Origin: Limisphaerales bacterium
Lineage (GTDB): Bacteria > Verrucomicrobiota > Verrucomicrobiae > Limisphaerales > UBA11358
DNA length: 10,158 bases
Reading direction: 5' to 3'
Assembly: GCA_003152145.1 (NCBI GenBank)
Contig: PLZL01000322.1
Span: forward strand, 4,951-15,108
Shown here: piece by piece, positions 1 to 8,128 of the stretch
Layout: every line of letters starts with the position of its first letter
Numbering within the stretch: position 1 is the stretch's first letter
Translations under genes and position numbers: made by a program
The notes under the pieces: generated by a model
Seen by the model: only the letters and a program-made list of their open reading frames with translations
Told to the model about the DNA's origin: nothing
Database searches by the model: none

Positions 1-3000
1 GCCCATTTGGTCAGGTTGGTGTAGGTGTCGGTGAGATAATAACCCGCGAGGCTGAAGGCGTTCGTGGAATTGTTGTAAAGCTCCACCCACGGATCGTGCT
101 GGCTGTTGTTGTCGAGCGGGCCGGTGACGTTGTTGGCTTGAAGCTCGTTCAGCCACACGGGCGGGAACTCGGCCAGATTGGTCACAACGGAATTCGCCGC
201 GCCGGGCGTGGCGAAAGCCAGGTTCGTCACCGTGTTCACCGTGCCCGTGTAAGTGGCGTCCAGTTTGAAACCGAACACGATGTCGCTGCTGGTGGCGGCG
301 ACCTGGTGGACTTCCACGGCGATGACATTTGTCCCGACGGCAAAAGCGGACGCGGGAATGGTGAAGGTGTCCGGACTGGTGGCATCGCTGCCGGGCGGCT
401 GGGCGTTGGCCAGCGTGGCGTTGGTGACCGTGCCGGTGTTCATGCGAATGCGGGCGACCTCGCTGCCGTTGACATAAAAGACCGCGCCGTCGTCCACGTA
501 GGCATTGGCGGTGACGGTGTAGCCGGCAAGATTGTTGGTAAGTTTCCACGTGAGCCGGAAGTAATCGCCGTGGCCAGCCCCCAGTCCATTGGTCACGATG
601 CGGGGATCGTTGAGCACGGTTTGGATGAGATTGGTGATGAGCACGTTGTTTTCGAACGCGAGCAATCCCGGACCGGACGGCCACGTGGAATCGTTGTAAT
701 TCGTGGCCTGCCAACTTGCCGCGTCCAGATTGGAGACCTGCATGTATTTCCAGAGATTGGTATAGGCCAACAGGGCCAGCGGCGAGGGCGGCGACGCAAC
801 CGGGACATTGGTGGCGCCCACAGTCCAATTGGCCACGCGGCTGTTGTCCTGCGCGGCATCCATCAATTGCAGCGACGCGGCGTTGGTGATGACCGGCCAC
901 GGCGCGGCGGTTTCGTAACGCACGCGGTCCACGACGATCAGATTCGTTGAAGCCCCGTTCGGGCGGAAAAGCGTGAGCGTTTCGCCGTCCGAGTCGAGCG
1001 TGCCGTTGAATTTGTCGAAGGCCACGTTGGTCGGGCCGTAGGTCTCGTTGTAAATGAAAGTGTCCGCCGCCAGCACCAGGTAACCGCGCGGCGCCAGCAT
1101 CGTCCCGGACGGGAACGTGTAGTCCAGCCCGTTGACGCTCCAGCCGGAGAGATCAAACGTGTAATTGGAATGCGTATTGAACAATTCCACGAACTCCGCG
1201 CCGGCGACGGCGGGATGATACATGATTTCGTTGAACACCACGAAGCCCTCCGGCGCAACGGTGTTGCCGGTGTAATTCACCGTCACGCTGCCGGTGGCGT
1301 TGGTGATGGTGTTACCGTAACGGTCCTGCGCCGAAATGGAGAGGGCGTTTGTCCCGCCGCTCAACGGCACGATGACGCTCCAGTTGGTGACGCTCGTCCA
1401 GGTGACGGGATAGGAAATCCCGTTGATCAGGATGTTCTCCACGTTCAACGCCCCGCTGCCGGTCAGTGTGATGGTGTTCGTGCCGTTGACGGTCTGGTTG
1501 ACGGCGTTGCTGACCGCGAAGGCCGCTGACGGCAAAACCGTGAGCAGATAATTGCGGCGCGAGGCGAGGAAGTTTTCAATCGTCACGGGCGAGAGCAGCG
1601 GCACATTGTTTTGCTGGAAACTGGCGTAGCGTTCATCCAGCAGCGCATTCGGCACGCCGGGCAGGAGAAACGAGTCCAATGCCTCCTGGAAACCGCGCAG
1701 ATATTCGCGGTGAATCGCGGGCGCGTTGGTGATGAGCTGGAGCAGCGTCGGGTCGAGGATGTCGTAAATGCTGTCAGTGGGCGGTTTGCTCTGCGACACG
1801 CCCAGGCCCAGTTCGATGTCCCACATTTGCAGCCGCCATCCCTGGTTGTCGGGCTTGTAGGCATACATGTTCTTGCCGCGTTCGTAACCGTAGCTGTCCC
1901 AATCGCCGCAGATGTGGTGCGTGATGATGGGCCGCAGGAAATTCGGCACGTCCATCCAGGCGCGGACGCGGTTCACATAATCCGGCGAGGTGGTGTCGTT
2001 GACCGCGATGATGAGGCTGGTCAGCGGCGACCAGTCGTTGGGGTCGTCGGTCGCGCGCGGTTTCCAGTTCCAGCGGTAACGCTTGCCGTCAATCGCGCCG
2101 GCGGAATTATTGTAACGCGTGATGGTGGTGGTGACGTAACTGAAAGTCTGGGCGTCGTCGGCAAACTCAAACCAGTCATCAATCTTGCGCAACTGGCCGT
2201 TCACGTCGTCGGGAAAATACTCATTGCGCATGTCGGCGTTGGGCTGCTGCGCGTCGTCGTAAATCGTGCCGCGATGCAGGCCGTCCACCACCACGTGGAT
2301 ATGGCGGCGGTAATCGTATTGCTGGCCGAGCTTGCGCGCGATCCATTCGCCGGTGAGATCGGACTGGCCGGTCTTTTCCGTCAGGAAAAATCCCGCCGAA
2401 TTTACGTCGAAGGCCGTCAACACAAACGCCTCGTTCCCCAGAAACCGGTCGTCCGGCGGGAAATTGACCTCGTAGTCGCAGGCAAACGAACCCATCGGCC
2501 CGTTGTCGCTGGTCGCGTGAAACGGACTGCCGCTATACATCGTGTTCGCGCCATAAATCACGCGGCTGTTGCCATACACAAACGTCATGTCAATCGGATC
2601 ATTCGCGTTCAACTCGCGGTTTGCCCAGAACGTCAGGTTCGAGGACGTGACCCACTGGCGGTAAGTGCCGATGCTGCCCGCGTAAGTGGGTTCGCCCCAC
2701 CGCACGAGACATTCGTGCGCGGGCGCTCCGGCGGGAAACTGGCTCGACGCCGGGGAAGCCGCCGCGTCTGTCGCGGCAACATAAAACGCCGCCAGCATGC
2801 CGGAGGCCTGGCCGGGAATCGTGGCGGAATAAATTCCATCGCCCGCCACCACGTCGCCGCCCGTGCCATTGTCCAGCATCGTGAGAGACGTGTAACTCGC
2901 CGCCGGGTCAATGCGGTAGTTCAGTGTGACCGCGCTCACGCCATCGGGATCAACCGGCCGCACGCCGACCACCACGGCCTGACCCGCCGCGGGCAGCACG

Positions 3001-6000
3001 GGCGAATGCGCCACGTCCACGATGGCCGGCCCGGCATTGGTCACGTAACGCGAGTTGGGCAATCCCGGCGTGCCGCAATTCGCTGGCACGTTGAGTTTTT
3101 GCGAAGCTTCCATCCAATGCCCGCGCGGACGGAAGAGAATGTAAGGCGACCCTTTGAGCCAGCGCACCGAGGCGCGGATGGTGCCGGTGTTGGCGCCGCC
3201 GGTGGTCGCCGCGGCAGTCAGGGTGCTGACAATTTTGTTTGCGCCGGTGTCACCACGGCCAACGGACACCATGTGCAAGGCCTGGCCGCCGCCCACGCCC
3301 GCGCCGCTTTGCACGTATGAATTCCGCAGGACGCCCCCGAACGTCCAACCGGTCGTGCCGCTTTCAAAGTCGCCGTTGGAAACCAGGTTCGCCCCGCCGT
3401 TGTTCAGGAACGCCAGATTGTCCACGAGCGCTTCGCCACCGTCTTGCAGGAAAAACTCAAACCGGTTAGCCGTGCCCTGGCCATTCTCCAAAATGTTGGT
3501 CACGTCAATTGTCGTCCACGCGGCCTTCGCGCTCTCATCGCTGTCCGCCCAGTTTGCGGCGAGACGATTATCCGAATGCGGGTCGGTGAGTTCGAGCGAA
3601 CTGCCGCCGCCATCGCTCCATTTGCCCCAGCTCCCGCCGTCACGGTAAGTCACCTCGTCCGCCACGATGCAAAAACCATTCGTGACCCCGGCGGCCACCA
3701 GTTCGTCCGGCATGGCCAGCGCGATGCGTTCGCCGCTGTTCTTGAGCGAACCGCTGAAATTGCCAAACGTGTTCGTGCCGTTGAGCTGCGGATATTTCGC
3801 AAAAAGATTCGTGGGGTTTTTCGCCACAACGATGTATGCGCCGGCGGCGATTACGGCATTCGTGGGGAAGGTGAAACTGATGCCGTCCTGCAACTGCCAC
3901 CTGGACAGGGAGACGGCGTTGGTGCCGCGATTGTAAATCTCCACGTATTCGTCGTCGTCCGAACCGGAAATCGGATTATACATGATTTCGTTGATGACCA
4001 GCGGGCGGATGAGCGGCGCGGCGTTGCTCATTCCTTGCGTGACCGACGAAAGCTGCTGGAAACCGGGCGCGCCATCGGGATAACGCCCGGTGCTGACGCC
4101 GTTTTCCTGTCCATCAAAAGCGACCGCGTCCAGCACGCGCGTTTGATTCGAGTTCACGAGGAAAATCTGTTCCCCCTCCGCCGCCAATGAAAAGCCGAGT
4201 TGCGTCTGTGTGAAACTTAGGAAACCGCGCGGCGAAATGGCCGTGCCGTTCGGAATGCGGAACTTGTTGGTCTTGGCGTCATCGCTCAACCAGGCGCCGG
4301 ACAAATCCACCGCCTGCGTGCCGGTGTTGAACAGTTCAATGTAATCCTCCTGCGGCTCGTCCGTGTGCGCGAGGAATTCGTTGATGACCACGCCGCGGGC
4401 CGGCTCGCTTCCGTAATGCTCGAACGTCCCCGACGAACCGCCGATGACATCGCTGGCCGACCACGCGAGCGGATCGTTCTCGCCATAACTCGGATGGCTC
4501 AAGACGAGCGAATGGCCCGTGCCATCGGGCGCGACCGGCCACGGGGCCTTGGTAGCGTATCCGATTTCGAGCAGGATGCCACCCAGCTCGTTGAGCAAAC
4601 GCACCGTGCCGCTGCTGTTCGGGAGCTTGTTTGAGTAAGGGCCGAGGCAGCTCACGCCGTAAAAGGTTTGCGCGGCGGACGGGTTTTTGGCCACGACGAG
4701 AAATTGTCCGGGGGCGATGGTCGTGCCGTTGGGAAATTGATAGCCGATGTCGCCGGCCAGTTTGTGTCTGGTCAGGTCTTCCGTCACGAGACCGGAGTTC
4801 CAGAGTTCGACGAATTCCAAATCCGTCCCGCCCCAGGCATCGGGCGGATGATACATGATTTCCGAAATCACCAGCGCCGTGCGGCGGCTCGATGGGCCGG
4901 GCGGCTCGAAGGGAAGCGGGGCATTGGTCGTGATCGTGCCGCTGCCGCCGGCGAAGTCGCGGAACTGCGCGGCGGTGTTGCCGGACGCGCTGCCCGCCGT
5001 GAGCGCGAAACCAACCTGGACATTTGGCGACATCGCAATGGTGCGTGAACCGAGGAATTCCCACGATTGTCCGTCCAGGCTTGCAAAGCCGTCAAACACG
5101 TTGCCGGTGCGGCGCAGGCGCAGCCAGGTGTCGGGATAATTCACGGGAAAATAACCGGCCATCCCCGCGCTGCCGCCCACTGTGGCGCGGGAAGCAAAAA
5201 AACATCCCGCCGGACCGGGCGTGGCGAAACTGGCGGCGAAAAGCGCGTTCGTGGCCAGTCCATCGCGCGCCATCAAGCCCGCCCGCGTCCAGGCGCTGAC
5301 GAAATTGAGCGCGGCAACGCGCACCTGCACGTCAAAATTATTCGTGCAGCCCTGGTAGCCAAACGTGAATTGATCGTTCGTCCCGCCAATGCCGCTGCCG
5401 GAAGCGGTGAGGTTGAAGCCATTGGAAGCCACCATGAGCAGCGTGCCACTGGAAGCCGGATTGCCGATGTCCACGCCGCGAAAAGTCGTGGTGGTGAACG
5501 TCGCCTGGCTGTTGGTGGCGATGAGATTGGCCGCCGTCGCGAGGTCGCGAACGCCATTGACCGTGAGTGTGTAATTTGTGCCAAGGATTTGCGTGTCTGT
5601 GGTGAGAAGGATGTTTGAAACGGTGCCGCCAAATTGCGCGGCGCTGACAGCGAGCGAACCCGACGCGGAAGTGATGATGTAATTGCCTGCATTCGTGGCG
5701 GTATCGGCGCGCAAGCCCTCGGAAAAAGTGACGGCCACACCGTTGGGAAACACGCTGGCCGCGCGCACGAGCACGGGCGGGTTCGTGTCGGCGATGACAT
5801 TCAGCACGGCATTGCTGGAAGTGACGGTGAAGAAGGCGTTGGTGTAACTGTTCGTCAGCATCGCACTGAAGATCGCGCCGTCGTCGGTCAGCGCGGTGGA
5901 AGCCATCGCATAAGCGCCGTTGGTTGCGCCGGCGATGGGCGAACCGTTGTGCAGCCATTGCACGTCCACGGGCGGTTTGCCTTGATACGCCACGCTGAAA

Positions 6001-6800
6001 GTCACCGGCGACAATTCGACGACCGTCTGGCTCTGCGGTTGCGTGGTGATCGTCACCGGCCCATCCAGCGGATTCGTATCCGGCCCATAGGTGTAATTTT
6101 GAAACACTTCAGTCCCCGTCAGCGCGCCGTCGTAGATGCGGAACTCGGTGATGCTGGCGTTGAGATAATTGTCGCCGCTGAACTGCGAACGTCCGATCCA
6201 GTTGTTGAAGGTGTTTCCCAGCATCGAAGGATTGAGGGTCATGGCGGTGTTTTCCGCCACCAATGCGCTGTCCACATACAGGCGGCTGTCCTGTGCGGCG
6301 GCGTCAATTGTCCAGACAACATGTGTGAGCGAACCGGCCGGCAGCCGCGACGCTGAATTCACCTGTTGTTCATTGCTGTTGTTGCTGGTGGTGATGGCGC
6401 CGCGCAGATTGCCACTACCACTTTGCGGGCAGAGAAAAAGATAATTCGTGCCCGTGCCTGCCGCGCCGTCGCCGCCGGTGCTGCATCCAAAATCAATGAT
6501 GCGCGCCCAGTTGCCGCTGCCGTTGTCGGTGAGCCACGCCTCGAAAGTGACGTTGCTCAACGTGGACACGATGCCATTGGGCAGGTCCACGTAACCGCCG
6601 CTGCCATTGAGCACGACCGCGCCGCTGGAGATCGTCGCGCCGCCGAGCAAGGTGCCGTTCGCCGCGCCAACGGAATCATTGGCGTCGGAGGTGAAGCTGT
6701 AACGGTGAACGAGATTTGCCGCGTGAAGGCCGGAAACCGCGCCAAACACTGCTGCCAGAATCAGATTCCCGTTGACGATTGAACGGCTTTGCAGGCGCAT
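1..6800 (-). CDS. Giant secreted multidomain protein with LamG-like, Ig-like, lamin-tail and CotH-kinase-like domains (C-terminus beyond window)
   Basis: The frame is open for 2266 codons from ATG at 6798-6800 and leaves the left edge without a stop, so the C-terminus is missing. Residues 1-27 look like a Sec signal peptide (hydrophobic ILAAVFGAVSG, cleavage near LHA/AN). The order after that is: LamG/concanavalin-like ~31-230; Ig-like ~247-334 (QPQSQTVV, VQWLHNGSPIAGA); SbsA/Big-like ~338-434; second concanavalin-like region ~440-624; LTD1 ~641-780 (ISEIMYHP); LTD2 ~802-900 (VINEFLAH); LTD3 ~932-1070 (INEIMYNP, SSLEL); a carbohydrate-binding-like stretch ~1085-1215 (SNGDFESGTTGW); an Ig/Fn3-like module ~1264-1349; CotH-like ~1391-1750; another Ig-like ~1761-1846; LTD4 ~1850-1975 (FNEIMYHP); a galactose-binding-like region ~2011-2186; and LTD5 from ~2213, cut by the edge. 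The CotH core shows D1633, D1635 and the WDIELG motif with D1661. The protein is rich in Thr, Asn and Gly. It is probably exported and binds surfaces or polymers; whether it phosphorylates anything is unknown. No Shine-Dalgarno is visible, and the start was chosen from the signal peptide and promoter. Confidence 0.9.
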   Translation of the reverse strand, partial: MRLQSRSIVNGNLILAAVFGAVSGLHAANLVHRYSFTSDANDSVGAANGTLLGGATISSGAVVLNGSGGYVDLPNGIVSTLSNVTFEAWLTDNGSGNWARIIDFGCSTGGDGAAGTGTNYLFLCPQSGSGNLRGAITTSNNSNEQQVNSASRLPAGSLTHVVWTIDAAAQDSRLYVDSALVAENTAMTLNPSMLGNTFNNWIGRSQFSGDNYLNASITEFRIYDGALTGTEVFQNYTYGPDTNPLDGPVTITTQPQSQTVVELSPVTFSVAYQGKPPVDVQWLHNGSPIAGATNGAYAMASTALTDDGAIFSAMLTNSYTNAFFTVTSSNAVLNVIADTNPPVLVRAASVFPNGVAVTFSEGLRADTATNAGNYIITSASGSLAVSAAQFGGTVSNILLTTDTQILGTNYTLTVNGVRDLATAANLIATNSQATFTTTTFRGVDIGNPASSGTLLMVASNGFNLTASGSGIGGTNDQFTFGYQGCTNNFDVQVRVAALNFVSAWTRAGLMARDGLATNALFAASFATPGPAGCFFASRATVGGSAGMAGYFPVNYPDTWLRLRRTGNVFDGFASLDGQSWEFLGSRTIAMSPNVQVGFALTAGSASGNTAAQFRDFAGGSGTITTNAPLPFEPPGPSSRRTALVISEIMYHPPDAWGGTDLEFVELWNSGLVTEDLTRHKLAGDIGYQFPNGTTIAPGQFLVVAKNPSAAQTFYGVSCLGPYSNKLPNSSGTVRLLNELGGILLEIGYATKAPWPVAPDGTGHSLVLSHPSYGENDPLAWSASDVIGGSSGTFEHYGSEPARGVVINEFLAHTDEPQEDYIELFNTGTQAVDLSGAWLSDDAKTNKFRIPNGTAISPRGFLSFTQTQLGFSLAAEGEQIFLVNSNQTRVLDAVAFDGQENGVSTGRYPDGAPGFQQLSSVTQGMSNAAPLIRPLVINEIMYNPISGSDDDEYVEIYNRGTNAVSLSRWQLQDGISFTFPTNAVIAAGAYIVVAKNPTNLFAKYPQLNGTNTFGNFSGSLKNSGERIALAMPDELVAAGVTNGFCIVADEVTYRDGGSWGKWSDGGGSSLELTDPHSDNRLAANWADSDESAKAAWTTIDVTNILENGQGTANRFEFFLQDGGEALVDNLAFLNNGGANLVSNGDFESGTTGWTFGGVLRNSYVQSGAGVGGGQALHMVSVGRGDTGANKIVSTLTAAATTGGANTGTIRASVRWLKGSPYILFRPRGHWMEASQKLNVPANCGTPGLPNSRYVTNAGPAIVDVAHSPVLPAAGQAVVVGVRPVDPDGVSAVTLNYRIDPAASYTSLTMLDNGTGGDVVAGDGIYSATIPGQASGMLAAFYVAATDAAASPASSQFPAGAPAHECLVRWGEPTYAGSIGTYRQWVTSSNLTFWANRELNANDPIDMTFVYGNSRVIYGANTMYSGSPFHATSDNGPMGSFACDYEVNFPPDDRFLGNEAFVLTAFDVNSAGFFLTEKTGQSDLTGEWIARKLGQQYDYRRHIHVVVDGLHRGTIYDDAQQPNADMRNEYFPDDVNGQLRKIDDWFEFADDAQTFSYVTTTITRYNNSAGAIDGKRYRWNWKPRATDDPNDWSPLTSLIIAVNDTTSPDYVNRVRAWMDVPNFLRPIITHHICGDWDSYGYERGKNMYAYKPDNQGWRLQMWDIELGLGVSQSKPPTDSIYDILDPTLLQLITNAPAIHREYLRGFQEALDSFLLPGVPNALLDERYASFQQNNVPLLSPVTIENFLASRRNYLLTVLPSAAFAVSNAVNQTVNGTNTITLTGSGALNVENILINGISYPVTWTSVTNWSVIVPLSGGTNALSISAQDRYGNTITNATGSVTVNYTGNTVAPEGFVVFNEIMYHPAVAGAEFVELFNTHSNYTFDLSGWSVNGLDYTFPSGTMLAPRGYLVLAADTFIYNETYGPTNVAFDKFNGTLDSDGETLTLFRPNGASTNLIVVDRVRYETAAPWPVITNAASLQLMDAAQDNSRVANWTVGATNVPVASPPSPLALLAYTNLWKYMQVSNLDAASWQATNYNDSTWPSGPGLLAFENNVLITNLIQTVLNDPRIVTNGLGAGHGDYFRLTWKLTNNLAGYTVTANAYVDDGAVFYVNGSEVARIRMNTGTVTNATLANAQPPGSDATSPDTFTIPASAFAVGTNVIAVEVHQVAATSSDIVFGFKLDATYTGTVNTVTNLAFATPGAANSVVTNLAEFPPVWLNELQANNVTGPLDNNSQHDPWVELYNNSTNAFSLAGYYLTDTYTNLTKW

Positions 6801-6842
6801 AAGAAAAATAAGTTTGACCGAAAATGGTCGGGCGATGGTTAA

Positions 6843-6871
6843 ATTAAACAACTAGTCTCCAGATAAGTCAA
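6843..6871 (-). promoter_or_regulatory. Sigma70-type promoter of the giant secreted-protein gene
   Basis: Reading the minus strand, TTGACT (6871-6866, five of six matches to TTGACA) is followed by exactly 17 bases and then TTTAAT (6848-6843, five of six matches to TATAAT). The surrounding DNA is AT-rich in an otherwise GC-rich window. Transcription would begin near 6836 and leave a leader of roughly 35 bases. That leader contains a small GACC/GGTC stem-loop and no obvious Shine-Dalgarno before the ATG at 6800. Confidence 0.7.
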
Positions 6872-6880
6872 GCGGTTTAA

Positions 6881-6991
6881 TCCGATTCCATCGTGGCGAA
6901 ACATTTCAAGAAAGGCGAACTGGAGAAACTCTGCTCCCTTGACTTTCATTTCAAGGAGGTGAAGAGCCGGTTCAGGAAATTGGGGCTTTAA
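6881..6991 (+). pseudogene. Possible remnant: C-terminal tail of an unknown gene
   Basis: A plus-strand frame opens after TAA at 6878-6880 and ends at TAA 6989-6991. From GTG 6893 it reads about 32 residues, Lys- and Phe-rich, including KKGELEKLCSLDFHFKEVKS and ending FRKLGL. The composition resembles an ordinary cytoplasmic protein tail rather than random GC-rich translation. There is no start signal, and the frame is closed directly upstream beside the giant gene's promoter. It could be the 3' end of a decayed gene, a very small protein, or chance. I do not recognise the family. Confidence 0.25.
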
Positions 6992-7011
6992 CCACGGATG
7001 GACGCGGATGG
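6991..7011 (+). repeat. Candidate copy of a dispersed intergenic repeat (ACCACGGATG type)
   Basis: The stretch ACCACGGATGGACGCGGATG contains two related units (ACGGATGG and GCGGATGG). It begins immediately after the stop codon of the possible remnant upstream. Motifs of the form accacggatgaacacggatg are, from memory, frequent between genes in Verrucomicrobia. Only one copy lies in this window, so its repeat status is an inference. Confidence 0.35.
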
Positions 7012-7046
7012 CGTGGCCGCCACGCGGCTTTGCGCCGCTTTCTTTT
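7011..7046 (+). other. GC-rich paired hairpins in the leader of the GDSL gene; possible terminator
   Basis: GCGTGG-CCG-CCACGC (7011-7025) is a perfect 6-bp inverted repeat. It overlaps a second hairpin, GCGGC-TTTGC-GCCGC (7024-7038), which is followed by TTTCTTTT (7039-7046). The second resembles a weak intrinsic terminator on the plus strand and could end transcription entering from the remnant region. Because the two hairpins share bases they would be mutually exclusive. No attenuation function is demonstrated. Confidence 0.3.
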
Positions 7047-7056
7047 GTGTAGAAAT

Positions 7057-7061
7057 GAGGT
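7057..7061 (+). promoter_or_regulatory. Ribosome binding site favouring the TTG start of the GDSL gene
   Basis: GAGGT lies 8 bases before TTG at 7070 and 14 bases before the in-frame ATG at 7076. The spacing favours the TTG start, although ATG 7076 remains possible and removes only two residues from the signal peptide. Confidence 0.5.
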
Positions 7062-7069
7062 AGCTTTGG

Positions 7070-8125
7070 TTGCTTATGCGACGCGCAATTTATCCGGTGT
7101 TGTGGTGGATTTCGCTGCTGCTGGCGACACCACTCCTCGCTGCGCCTCCCTACGACGCCATCTACGCCTTTGGCGACAGCCTCACGGACACCGGCAATGA
7201 ACCGGCAGAACCCTACCTGCACTACGATGGCCGCTGGTCGAACGGGCCGCTCTGGGTCGAGTATCTGTCCGGGCGATTTGGATTTCCCTACAATGCGAGC
7301 AACAACTTCGCCCACAGCGGCGCGCAATGCGACGATACCTATGGGCAGGCAGCCGGCTTTGCCGCCGTTGCCGATATCAGCCAATCGCTGTTCGTCGTCT
7401 GGGCCGGCGGCAACGACTTTCTGCAGGAATACGACCAATACTGGTTCGATGATGCGGGCTGGGACCAGCAAACCGCCTATTCGGTGCGCAATCTCTCCAA
7501 CGCGGTTGTGAACCTGCAGGCAAAGGGAGCCCGATTCATTCTCGTGCCGAACACGGTGGATATAACCGAAATCCCCACGCTGAATTACCTGCCTGACTTG
7601 CTTCGCGATTATCTGCGAAGCAAAGTCCAACTGTTCAACCAGCGGCTTGCAACCGCGCTGGATGATCTTCAGGCAGCGCATCCAGACCTGAAGCTCTTCC
7701 GCTGCGATACGTTTGCGGGGGAGAAAGCGCTTCTGAACAACTACCGCGCCTACGGATTTACCGAGGAAAACATTGACGCCCTTGCCGACGTGACACTGCT
7801 CGACAAGAGCTTCGACGGCCCGGGCGCACGGTATGTTTTCTGGGACCCGATTCATCCCACAACCAAGACGCATGCCATCGTTGCCGACTGGTTTCACGCG
7901 GCCGTTGCGCCGATGAATCCCCGCCTCGCCCTGAAGCCGCAGGCCACCCAACTGGAACTCGCCTTCAGCCAGGTGCATGTGACCCAAACCTACACGCTCC
8001 AGCGCACCACGAACCTGACCGGGTGGGCTGACGTGCAAACTTTCCTTTGCGTGAGCAACAGCCAAACACTCCCGCTCACGAACACTTTGCCGCACGCCTT
8101 CTTCCGGCTGAAATGGTCGCCCTAG
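7070..8125 (+). CDS. Secreted SGNH/GDSL-family lipase/esterase
   Basis: This 351-residue protein has a signal peptide (hydrophobic core LWWISLLLATPLLA, cleavage near AA/PP at residue 25), so it should be exported. The SGNH blocks are all present: block I FGDSLTDTGN with nucleophile Ser37, block II Gly84 in NFAHSGAQ, block III GGND with Asn115, and block V DPIHP with Asp259 and His262. The family hydrolyses ester bonds in lipids, acetylated sugars or similar substrates; the actual substrate cannot be read from sequence. After the ~285-residue catalytic region comes a tail (~308-351) with YTLQRTTNLTGW and a terminal FFRLKW. This pattern is typical, from general knowledge, of the C-terminal module on many secreted Verrucomicrobia proteins and may serve in cell-surface retention or sorting. 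The TTG start is preferred on Shine-Dalgarno spacing. The gene is divergent from the giant gene. Confidence 0.9.
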   Translation: MLMRRAIYPVLWWISLLLATPLLAAPPYDAIYAFGDSLTDTGNEPAEPYLHYDGRWSNGPLWVEYLSGRFGFPYNASNNFAHSGAQCDDTYGQAAGFAAVADISQSLFVVWAGGNDFLQEYDQYWFDDAGWDQQTAYSVRNLSNAVVNLQAKGARFILVPNTVDITEIPTLNYLPDLLRDYLRSKVQLFNQRLATALDDLQAAHPDLKLFRCDTFAGEKALLNNYRAYGFTEENIDALADVTLLDKSFDGPGARYVFWDPIHPTTKTHAIVADWFHAAVAPMNPRLALKPQATQLELAFSQVHVTQTYTLQRTTNLTGWADVQTFLCVSNSQTLPLTNTLPHAFFRLKWSP

Positions 8126-8128
8126 CTT

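Noticed and set aside
96..950. 284-codon plus-strand open frame
   Set aside because: Antisense shadow of LTD4 and the galactose-binding-like region of the giant gene, with low-complexity Gly/Arg/Val composition.
1611..3320. 569-codon plus-strand open frame
   Set aside because: It is the codon-aligned antisense of the giant gene, inside its CotH-like and Ig-like regions. The translation is Arg/His/Val-rich with no recognisable motif.
4336..5958. Minus-strand frames at 4336-5064, 5273-5800 and 5338-5958
   Set aside because: They are out-of-frame readings of the giant gene on its own strand, Arg/Pro/Ser- or His/Arg-rich, while the main frame gives clear LTD and Ig-like motifs.
3444..6356. Several plus-strand frames of 180-250 codons (3444-4190, 5067-5618, 5634-6356)
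   Set aside because: All lie antisense to the same continuous minus-strand frame and show no domain, start signal or operon logic.
6953..6960. Perfect AAGGAGGT Shine-Dalgarno-like sequence
   Set aside because: No ATG or GTG follows at usable spacing. It simply encodes Lys-Glu-Val within the possible remnant.
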